DNA from: Streptomyces thermodiastaticus
GTDB lineage: Bacteria; Actinomycetota; Actinomycetes; Streptomycetales; Streptomycetaceae
NCBI RefSeq assembly: GCF_014656135.1
Contig: NZ_BNBV01000010.1
Span: forward strand, 1-64,000
DNA: 64,000 bases
Direction: 5' to 3'
In this document: positions 57,467 to 64,000 of the stretch, piece after piece
Position numbering within the stretch: position 1 is the stretch's first letter
Layout of the letters: each line of letters begins with the position of its first letter
The notes under the pieces: generated by a model
The model's input: only the letters and a program-made list of their open reading frames with translations
Told to the model about the DNA's origin: nothing
The model's database searches: none
Position numbers and translations under genes: made by a program

Positions 57467-59863
57467 TCAGTCGGGCAGCACCAGGCTGCACTTCTCGCCC
57501 GGCTGGACGTGCACGGTGCCGTCCGGCAGCCGGACCTCGATCGGCGCGCGGCCGGAGGGGGGCACCGCGATCTCCATCCGGCCGTGCTCCAGGCGCAGCC
57601 CGACCCCCCAGTGGCCCCGGTAGCGCAGGCGGAACCCGTAGGAGGACAGCTCCGGCAGCGGTACGGGGTCGAGCCAGATCGCGCCGTCGCGGGTCTCCAG
57701 GCCGGTCAGGCCGCGCTGCACCAGGTCGAGGGTGCCCGCCATGGCGCCCAGGTGGATGCCCTCGCCGGTGGTTCCGCCCTGCACGTCGGCGATGTCGCCG
57801 CGCAGGGCCTCCTGCACGAACGCCCAGGCCTCCGCGCGGCGGGCGCGGGCCAGGACCCAGCCGTGCACCAGGCCGCTGAGCGTGGAGCCGTGGCTGGTGC
57901 GGGCCAGGTAGTAGTCGACGCAGCGATGCCAGAGGTCCTCGTCGACCGGCCGGCCCAGGCGGCGGAACAGCGCCTGGAGTTCTGCCGGGGAGAACAGGTA
58001 GCCGAGCATCAGCAGGTCCGCCTGCTTGGAGGCCTTGTAGCGGTTGGGGGTGTCGCCCTCCGCCTCCAGGATGCGGTCCAGCCGGCGGATGTCGCCGTAG
58101 CGTGCGCGGTAGCCCGCCCAGTCGAGTTCCTCCAGCTCGCCGTAGCCGTCGAACTGGCTGATGACGTCGTCGTGGGTGGGCACGTGCAGGGTGCGGGACA
58201 CCTCCTCCCACCGCTGCGGCTCGTCGTCGTCCATCTCCAGCCGTTCCACGAGTTCGCTTCTGCGGGGCTCGGGCAGGGCGCGGAGGGTGTCCAGGGTCCG
58301 GGCCAGCACCCAGGCGGCGGTGACATTGGTGTAGGTGTTGTCGTCCAGGCCGGACCGTTCGGAGCCGGGGTAGGCGTCGTGGTACTCGTCCGGGCCCACG
58401 ACGCCCCGGATGCGGTGCCGCCCCAGGTGGGGGTCCCAGGTGGCACAGTCGGCCCAGAAGCGGGCGATCTGCACGAGCATCTCGGCGCCCTGGGTGTGCA
58501 GGAACCCGGTGTCGCCGCTCGCCTCGCAGTACTGCCAGATGTTGTAGGCGATGGCCGAGCCGACGTGCCGCTGCAGGTGGGTGTGGTCCGGCAGCCAGCG
58601 CCCGGAGCGGGGGTTGAGGTGCAGGCGCTGGGTCTCCTCCCGGCCGTCGCTGCCGCTCTGCCACGGGTACATCGCGCCGCGCCGCCCCAGCGCGCGGGCC
58701 GCCGTGCAGGCCGCGCCCAGACGCCGGTGCCGGTACTGCAGCAGGGCGCGGGACACCTCGGGCAGATGCAGGTTCAGATACGGCAGGACGAACAGCTCGT
58801 CCCAGAACACGTGCCCGCGGTAGGCCTCCCCGTGCAGGCCGCGGGCAGGGACCCCGACGTCCAGGTCGGCGGTGTTGGGCGACAGGGTCTGCAGGACGTG
58901 GAACAGGTGCAGCCGCAGGATGCGGCCGGGGTCCCCGGGGACGTCGATGTGGGCCCGGCGCCACAGCCCGTCCCAGGCGGCCCGGTGGGCCGTCAGCAGG
59001 TCGTCGAAGTGGGGCGCGACCAGCACCCGGTCGGTCGCGGCACGCAGCGGGTCGCTGATGGCCGGGTCGTGGGAGGTGTGCAGGGCCACGGTCTTGTCGA
59101 GGGTGACGGGGCGGCCGGCCGGCAGACGCAGGTGCACCATCTGGATCGCCTGCTGGTGCTCGTGCCGGGTGTGGACGATGGCGTCGCCGTGGGCGGTCAG
59201 CCGGGAGGCCACGCCGATGCCGGTCTCGGAGGTGCGGGTGCGGCAGTGCAGCCAGACCGTGCCGGGGGCGAGGGTGCCGGTGTCGACGTCGGTGAGGTGG
59301 CGGCCGTCCAGGTCCCGGTACCGGGGCACGCCGGCGTTGGTGACACCGCCGTCGATCGCCGCTTCCACCTCGAGGTCCACCGGGCCGCCCTCGGCGGTGA
59401 GTTCGGTGCGCAGGGCGGCCAGGTACGGGTCGGCCATGTGCACGATGCGCACCTGGCGGACCGTGAGGGCCTGGCCGTCGCCGAGGTCGTAGCAGGTGCG
59501 GCGTTCCAGCACACCGGCGTCCAGATGCAGGGTCTGCCGGTGGCCGAGGACGGTGACGGTGTCGGGGGTGAGCCAGGAGCCGCCGGGCTGCCGGAAGCGC
59601 ACCGGCAGCCAGTTGGGCAGGTTGACCAGGTCCTCGTTCTCCACCTGGCGGCCTGCGACGCGGGAGACGAGCCGGTTGTAGCAGCCGGCGACGTAGGTGC
59701 CGGGGTAGTGCACGTCGTCCGCGGTGCACTCGGGCAGCGCGCCGCGGGTGGCGAAGCGGCCGTTGCCGAGGGTGCACAGCGCCTCCCGCAGCCGTTCCTG
59801 CGCGGGGTCGTACCCGTCGTACTCCCATGTCCCGGCCGTGATCGACGTCATCGGGGCTGTCAT
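57467..59863 (-). CDS. GH65 glycoside phosphorylase/hydrolase
   Basis: A 798-residue enzyme of the family that includes maltose, trehalose and kojibiose phosphorylases. An N-terminal beta-sandwich begins TLGNGRFATRGALPE, followed by the (alpha/alpha)6 domain with GHVFWDELFVLPYLNLH and the catalytic acid E493 in VVGPDEYHD. The phosphate-binding region matches HGSTLSGLVHGW. It probably phosphorolyses an alpha-linked disaccharide such as trehalose, supplying beta-glucose-1-phosphate. It overlaps the stress-protein stop (ATGA), which suggests a stress-mobilised carbon reserve. The exact linkage cannot be read. Confidence 0.92.
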   Translation of the reverse strand: MTAPMTSITAGTWEYDGYDPAQERLREALCTLGNGRFATRGALPECTADDVHYPGTYVAGCYNRLVSRVAGRQVENEDLVNLPNWLPVRFRQPGGSWLTPDTVTVLGHRQTLHLDAGVLERRTCYDLGDGQALTVRQVRIVHMADPYLAALRTELTAEGGPVDLEVEAAIDGGVTNAGVPRYRDLDGRHLTDVDTGTLAPGTVWLHCRTRTSETGIGVASRLTAHGDAIVHTRHEHQQAIQMVHLRLPAGRPVTLDKTVALHTSHDPAISDPLRAATDRVLVAPHFDDLLTAHRAAWDGLWRRAHIDVPGDPGRILRLHLFHVLQTLSPNTADLDVGVPARGLHGEAYRGHVFWDELFVLPYLNLHLPEVSRALLQYRHRRLGAACTAARALGRRGAMYPWQSGSDGREETQRLHLNPRSGRWLPDHTHLQRHVGSAIAYNIWQYCEASGDTGFLHTQGAEMLVQIARFWADCATWDPHLGRHRIRGVVGPDEYHDAYPGSERSGLDDNTYTNVTAAWVLARTLDTLRALPEPRRSELVERLEMDDDEPQRWEEVSRTLHVPTHDDVISQFDGYGELEELDWAGYRARYGDIRRLDRILEAEGDTPNRYKASKQADLLMLGYLFSPAELQALFRRLGRPVDEDLWHRCVDYYLARTSHGSTLSGLVHGWVLARARRAEAWAFVQEALRGDIADVQGGTTGEGIHLGAMAGTLDLVQRGLTGLETRDGAIWLDPVPLPELSSYGFRLRYRGHWGVGLRLEHGRMEIAVPPSGRAPIEVRLPDGTVHVQPGEKCSLVLPD

Positions 59864-60726
59864 ACCACCCGGTGCGGCACGACGGCGACCGGGCACTGCG
59901 CGTGGTGGAGCAGTGCGCGGGTGGTGCGGCCCAGCTGGGGGCCGGGGTGTCCGGTCGCACGGCGGGCTCCCACGATCACCAGATCGGCGGCGGCCGAACG
60001 GTCCACGAGCACCCGGTGCGCGGGCCCCTCGGCCGTCGTGGCCCGTACCCGCACCGAGGGGTGCTCGGCCCGCGCCTGGTGCAGCAGCTCGTCGAGGACG
60101 GCGGCGTCGCGTCGTGCGCCTGCGCGGGGCTGCGTCTCGTCCGTGCCGGGGGAGGCGGCGGTGCGGCGCCCGGCGCGGACGACGTCGAGGACGCAGTCGC
60201 GCAGCTCGGCCTCGCACAGCGCGAAGCGCACCGCCTCACCGCAGGTCGCGGGGTCGCCGGCGCCGAGCAGGATCCGTTCGTGGCTGCCGGCGAGGCCCGC
60301 GGTGTCGCCGCGGACCACGATCACCGGGCACCGGGCCCGGGCCGCCAGGGTCCGGCTCACCGAGCCGAGAAGCAGCTCCCTCGGTCCGCCGCGCCCGCGG
60401 CTGCCCGTGACGAGGACGCAGGCGCCGGCACTCGCGTGCACCAGGGCCGACACGGGGTCCTCGGGGAGGACGCTCGTCCACACCGTCACCTCCGCGTCGC
60501 GCCGCCGGGCCCACTGTGTCGCCGTGTCGGTCACCTGCCGGGCCATCAGCCGTTCCGCGGGCAGCTCGGTGCCCGCGGGGGCAACGGCGCCCTCGTAGCG
60601 CTCCCAGAGGGAGGCGTGCACCAGCCGCAGCGGCACCCCGCGCCGGGCGGCCTCGTCCACCGCCCAGTCGACCGCGGTCAGGGCGGGGCCCGACCCGTCC
60701 ACACCCACCACGACCGGCAGCTCCAT
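59860..60726 (-). CDS. Tandem-domain universal stress protein
   Basis: A 288-residue protein with two UspA domains. The first begins LPVVVGVDGSGPALTAVDWAV and ends with the ATP-binding GSRGRGGPRELLLGSVSR. The second begins ERILLGAGDPATCGEAV and ends VGARRATGHPGPQLGRTTR. The ATG at 60726 follows AAGGTGG; a GTG at 60744 is possible. Two-domain Usp proteins with nearby acyl-CoA synthetase and cyclic-nucleotide proteins are typical of hypoxia/dormancy gene groups in actinobacteria. Confidence 0.93.
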   Translation of the reverse strand: MELPVVVGVDGSGPALTAVDWAVDEAARRGVPLRLVHASLWERYEGAVAPAGTELPAERLMARQVTDTATQWARRRDAEVTVWTSVLPEDPVSALVHASAGACVLVTGSRGRGGPRELLLGSVSRTLAARARCPVIVVRGDTAGLAGSHERILLGAGDPATCGEAVRFALCEAELRDCVLDVVRAGRRTAASPGTDETQPRAGARRDAAVLDELLHQARAEHPSVRVRATTAEGPAHRVLVDRSAAADLVIVGARRATGHPGPQLGRTTRALLHHAQCPVAVVPHRVV

Positions 60727-60856
60727 GTCCACCGCCACCTTCACCGAGCGCTGCCGCCGGACAGGGCCTGTCGGTCGGATCAGGCCTCAGCACGGCAGGA
60801 CGTCCGTACCTCTCACCGTCGCATCACACCCGGCCCCGGCGCGAGGGCGCAGTGGC

Positions 60857-60869
60857 CCCGGTCCGGGAC
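60857..60869. promoter_or_regulatory. Shared motif CCCGGTCCGGGAC, copy 1
   Basis: The 13-mer lies in the divergent region between the stress-protein and acyl-CoA-synthetase genes, 90 bp before the latter. It recurs exactly at 63671-63683, and both copies are followed within 3-4 bases by CGGCCCG. Its partial dyad (GGTCC/GGACC-like) is reminiscent of DevR/OsdR-type dormancy boxes. Confidence 0.45.
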
Positions 60870-60959
60870 GTTCGGCCCGGTCCGCGGCCCACTCGGCCTC
60901 TGGGGCGGCGGCCCGGGCCGCCGGAGGGTGGAGACGACGACCGGGAGGGAGAACGAGCG

Positions 60960-63647
60960 ATGACCACGGCCGGGCCGGCGCCCGTGCACGCCCTGCTGGC
61001 CGACGGCACCACGGTCCGCATCCGGTGCCCGGTCCCGGGCGACCGTGCGGCGGTGCGGCGGCTGTACGAGGAGATGTCGGACGAGAATCTGCGGCTGCGG
61101 TTCTTCTCGCTCAGCCGTTCCTCCGCGCGGCAGGCCGCCGAGCGGGTGGCCGGGCCGCCGCGTCCCGGCTGCGGAGCTCTGGTGGCCGAGCACGGCGGCC
61201 GACTGATCGGTGTCGCCGAGTACGAGGCCGGCCCGGACGAGGGGGCGGCGGAGGTCGCGGTGGCGGTGGCCGACGACTGGCACCACCGCGGCGTGGCCAC
61301 GCTGCTGCTGGAGCATCTCGCGGACGCCGCCCGCAAGGCGGGCTTCACCGCGTTCACCGCCGACGCCCTGGCCGAGAACGTCGATGTGCTGCGGGTCTTC
61401 CGTGATCTGGGCCTGCGGGTCAGGCGCCGGTTCGAGGGACCCGAGGTGCACTGCGTGGTGGAGCTGACCGAAGACGAGACGTATGTGCGGGCGGTGGACG
61501 CCCGTGACCGGCTCGCGGACGTCGCGAGCCTGCGGCCGCTGCTGCGGCCCAGGTCCGTGGTGGTGATCGGGGCCGGTCGCAGCCCGGGCTCGGTCGGGCG
61601 GGCGATCCTGCGCAACATCGTCACCGGCTCGTTCCCCGGGCGGGTCTTCGTCGTGCACCCGTCGGCCGGTGTGCTCGCCGGGGTGCGCGCCTGCCCGTCC
61701 GTGGCCGCGCTGCCGCAGGTGCCGGATCTGGCGGTGGTCGCCGTGCCCGCGGGGGCGGTTGCGCAGGTGGCCGAGGAGTGCGGGGCGGCCGGTGTGCGCG
61801 GCCTGCTCGTCGTCTCCGCCGGGCTCGACGCCCGCCAGGGGGCGGCCCTGCTGGACGCGTGCCGCCGGCACGGCATGCGGCTGGCCGGCCCGAACTGCCT
61901 GGGCCTGGCCAACACCGAGGACGGGGTCCGCCTGGACGCCACCTTCGCCGCCCGGCATCCGGGCTCCGGCACCGCGGGCGTGGCGGTGCAGTCCGGCGGG
62001 GTGGGCATCGCGCTGCTGGACGGGCTGGCCCGCCTCGGCATCGGTGTGTCGAGCTTCGTCTCGCTCGGCGACAAGTACGACGTCAGCGGCAACGACTTGC
62101 TGCGGTGGTGGGAGGCGGACGGACGCACCGGCCTGGTGCTGCTGCACCTGGAGTCCTTCGGCAACCCGCGTGCCTTCTCCCGCACCGCCCGCCGGGTGGC
62201 GCGCACCCTGCCGATCCTGACCGTGGACGCCGGACGGTCCGAGGCGGGACGCCGGGCCGCGGCCTCCCACACGGCGGCGGCCGCGACCCCCACCATGACC
62301 CGGCAGGCGCTGTTCACGCAGGCCGGCATCACCGCGACCCGCACGATCGGCGAACTCCTCGATGCGGCCGCCCTCCTGCACTGCCAGCCGCTGCCGGCCG
62401 GCCCGAAGGTGGCGGTCGTCAGCAACGCCGGCGGTGCGGGCGTGCTGGCCGCCGACGCGTGCGCGGAGGCGGGGCTGAGCGTGCCGGTGCTCCCCGCCGA
62501 CCTGGTGCACGGGCTGACCGCGCTGCTGCCCGAGGGCGCGACCGCCGCCAACCCCGTGGACACGACCGCGGCGGTCGGCGAGGACCGGCTGGGGGCCTGC
62601 GTGGAGCTGCTGGTGCAGTACGGCGCCGTCGACGCCGTCCTGGTGACCCTGGTCCCGACCGCGGTGGCCCAGGCGACCGGCGAGGACCTGGTGCGGGCGG
62701 TGACCGGCATCCCCCGGCCGCAGCTGCGCCCCACGGTCGTGGTGCTGCCCGCGCAGGCGGCCCGCGTGGAGCTGCTCGGCACCGAGGCCGAGGGCCGGGT
62801 GCCCGCCTACGGCGACGCGCAGGACGCGGCACGCGCCCTGGCGCACGCCGCCACCCGGGCCCGGTGGCTGGCCGAGCCGCCCGGCAGCGTGCCGCGGCTG
62901 ACGGACGTGGACACGGCGCGGGCGCGGCGGATCGTCACCCGGTTCCTCGGCGGCCGTCCGGAGGGTGCCTGGCTCGACCCGCACACCGTCTCCGACCTCC
63001 TTGGCTGCTACGGCGTCCCGCAGATCCGCTGGGCCTGGGCCCGCGGCGAGGACGAGGCGGTCGCCGCCGCCGAACGGCTGGCCGGTCCCGACGGCCGGGT
63101 GGTGATGAAGGCGTACTGGCCGGGACTGGTCCACAAGAGCGAGCAGCACGCCCTCCACCTCGGCCTGCAGGGCGCGGCCCAGGTCAGAAACGCCCACCGG
63201 GATCTGGTGGCGCGGTTCGGGGACCGTCTGACCGGGGTGGTGCTCCAGCCGCTCGCCGGACGCGGCACCGAGCTGTTCGCCGGCGTCGTCCAGGACGAGG
63301 TGTTCGGCCCACTGGTGCTCTTCGGCCTCGGCGGCACCGCCACCGACGTCCTCGCCGACCACGCCGGCCGGCTCGCCCCGCTCACCGAACGCACCGTGCG
63401 TGAGCTGCTCACCTCCCCCCGCTGCTCCCCTCTGCTCTTCGGTCACGCGGGCGCCCCCGCCGCCGATCTCGAAGCCCTGGAGCAGCTGCTGCACCGGATA
63501 TCCCGGATGGCCTGCGATCTGCCGCAGCTCGCCGAGGCCGACCTCAACCCGCTGCTCGCCGGCCCCGACGGTGTCATGGCGCTCGACGTCCGGGTCCGCC
63601 TCGAACCGCGCCGGCCCCGCGCCCCGTACCTGCGGCGCCTGCGCTGA
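60960..63647 (+). CDS. GNAT acetyltransferase fused to ADP-forming acyl-CoA synthetase (Pat-like)
   Basis: An 895-residue fusion. Residues ~10-165 are a GNAT domain (VAVADDWHHRGVATLLLEHL). The CoA-binding domain begins LLRPRSVVVIGAGRSPGSVG, followed by the succinyl-CoA-ligase-like domain with the candidate phospho-His in AAASHTAA, and a C-terminal ATP-grasp domain (VVMKAYWPGLVHKSEQHAL). This N-terminal-GNAT order matches actinobacterial protein lysine acetyltransferases of the PatA type, whose synthetase part is often only a sensor of acyl-CoA. Here the His is kept, so enzymatic activity is possible. The ATG at 60960 follows GGGAGGGAG. Confidence 0.92.
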   Translation: MTTAGPAPVHALLADGTTVRIRCPVPGDRAAVRRLYEEMSDENLRLRFFSLSRSSARQAAERVAGPPRPGCGALVAEHGGRLIGVAEYEAGPDEGAAEVAVAVADDWHHRGVATLLLEHLADAARKAGFTAFTADALAENVDVLRVFRDLGLRVRRRFEGPEVHCVVELTEDETYVRAVDARDRLADVASLRPLLRPRSVVVIGAGRSPGSVGRAILRNIVTGSFPGRVFVVHPSAGVLAGVRACPSVAALPQVPDLAVVAVPAGAVAQVAEECGAAGVRGLLVVSAGLDARQGAALLDACRRHGMRLAGPNCLGLANTEDGVRLDATFAARHPGSGTAGVAVQSGGVGIALLDGLARLGIGVSSFVSLGDKYDVSGNDLLRWWEADGRTGLVLLHLESFGNPRAFSRTARRVARTLPILTVDAGRSEAGRRAAASHTAAAATPTMTRQALFTQAGITATRTIGELLDAAALLHCQPLPAGPKVAVVSNAGGAGVLAADACAEAGLSVPVLPADLVHGLTALLPEGATAANPVDTTAAVGEDRLGACVELLVQYGAVDAVLVTLVPTAVAQATGEDLVRAVTGIPRPQLRPTVVVLPAQAARVELLGTEAEGRVPAYGDAQDAARALAHAATRARWLAEPPGSVPRLTDVDTARARRIVTRFLGGRPEGAWLDPHTVSDLLGCYGVPQIRWAWARGEDEAVAAAERLAGPDGRVVMKAYWPGLVHKSEQHALHLGLQGAAQVRNAHRDLVARFGDRLTGVVLQPLAGRGTELFAGVVQDEVFGPLVLFGLGGTATDVLADHAGRLAPLTERTVRELLTSPRCSPLLFGHAGAPAADLEALEQLLHRISRMACDLPQLAEADLNPLLAGPDGVMALDVRVRLEPRRPRAPYLRRLR

Positions 63648-63667
63648 GCGCGGGCCGAGGGCCGAAG

Positions 63668-63684
63668 GGTCCCGGTCCGGGACC
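63668..63684. promoter_or_regulatory. Palindrome containing shared motif copy 2
   Basis: GGTCCCG-GTC-CGGGACC (63668-63684) is a perfect 7-bp inverted repeat. It includes the same CCCGGTCCGGGAC seen at 60857 and lies about 150 bp before the cyclic-nucleotide-binding gene. Confidence 0.5.
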
Positions 63685-63832
63685 GGGCGGCCCGTGGTGT
63701 TCCATCTCGCGCGGCCACAGTCTGGAAGCAGCCCGCCCCGCGGTCGCGTGGGGCCGGCAGCCCGGTGCACGGGGCGGCGCGGCCGACGGCATCCCGGCCT
63801 CGACGGCACCGACGACGAAGGAGCGCACGACG

Positions 63833-64000
63833 ATGACGACCTCCTCCCCCACCCTGACGGCGGCCCTGTCGCCCGAGCACCGTGCCCGGCTGATGTCCCT
63901 CGCCCACGACGTCGCGTTCGAGGCGGGCACACGGCTGTTCGACGAGGGCCGGCACGCCGACCGCTTCTGGATCATCAAGACCGGCACGGTCGCCCTCGAC
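63833..64000 (+). CDS. Cyclic-nucleotide-binding-domain protein (partial)
   Basis: The first 56 residues are visible; the gene runs off the window end. HRARLMSLAHDVAFEAGTRL, FDEGRHADRFWIIKTG and TVALD match the start of a CRP/cNMP-binding domain. GAAGGAG lies ten bases before the ATG. Whether a DNA-binding or other effector domain follows cannot be seen. Confidence 0.85.
   Translation, partial: MTTSSPTLTAALSPEHRARLMSLAHDVAFEAGTRLFDEGRHADRFWIIKTGTVALD

Overview
The window is high-GC actinobacterial DNA, almost certainly from a Streptomyces species. The evidence is strong G/C third-position bias, Tat-type signal peptides, a WhiJ-type XRE/DUF397/ATPase gene set, sugar ABC operons without their own ATPase, and rare TTA (bldA) codons confined to a few accessory genes. 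No rRNA, tRNA, CRISPR array, insertion sequence or replication origin was seen.

Layout. (1) 0.1-10.3 kb: an AraC-type regulator diverges from a seven-gene operon (tkt, tal, zwf, opcA, pgi, gnd and a histidine phosphatase). It encodes most of a cyclic, NADPH-producing pentose phosphate pathway but no 6-phosphogluconolactonase. (2) 10.3-12 kb: a PPOX-fold protein and a DUF574 methyltransferase. (3) 12-19.5 kb: a sugar ABC importer with a GH1 beta-glucosidase, divergent from a secreted protein that I read as a GH55 exo-beta-1,3-glucanase. A second GH55 paralogue lies at 31.7-33.5 kb. The two share an identical LacI-type palindrome (GAGAGCGCTCTC) upstream, so this looks like a beta-1,3-glucan utilisation regulon. 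(4) 19.7-39 kb: a defence-like region. It holds a DGQHR/DndB-like protein divergent from an HTH-bearing N6-adenine methylase, a complete type I restriction-modification operon (hsdM-hsdS-hsdR, with a TTA codon in hsdR), a WhiJ-type regulatory trio, a Ser/Thr kinase with a helical-repeat tail, an AIPR-family protein, and the frameshifted remnant of a UvrD-like helicase.

(5) 39.4-54.8 kb: a YceI protein, then a probable undescribed biosynthetic gene cluster. It comprises an ArsR regulator, alpha/beta hydrolase, quinone-oxidoreductase-like enzyme, MFS exporter, a 734-residue prenyltransferase/squalene-cyclase-repeat protein, a chorismate-lyase-like protein, a glycosyltransferase, a double left-handed beta-helix acyltransferase, dTDP-glucose synthase and 4,6-dehydratase, class II DAHP synthase and a cytochrome P450. 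The inferred logic is shikimate flux to chorismate to hydroxybenzoate, which is glycosylated with a dTDP-6-deoxysugar, acylated and oxidised. A shared ArsR-type motif (TTCRATGTTCTACRA) lies before arsR and two biosynthetic units. The first gene of each of the three biosynthetic units has a TTA codon within its first 16 codons, which points to joint ArsR and bldA control.

(6) 55-64 kb: a Tat-exported phospholipase C, then a stress/dormancy-like group: GH65 phosphorylase with a double universal stress protein, a GNAT/acyl-CoA synthetase fusion, and a cyclic-nucleotide-binding protein cut by the window end. A shared CCCGGTCCGGGAC motif lies in two of its promoter regions.
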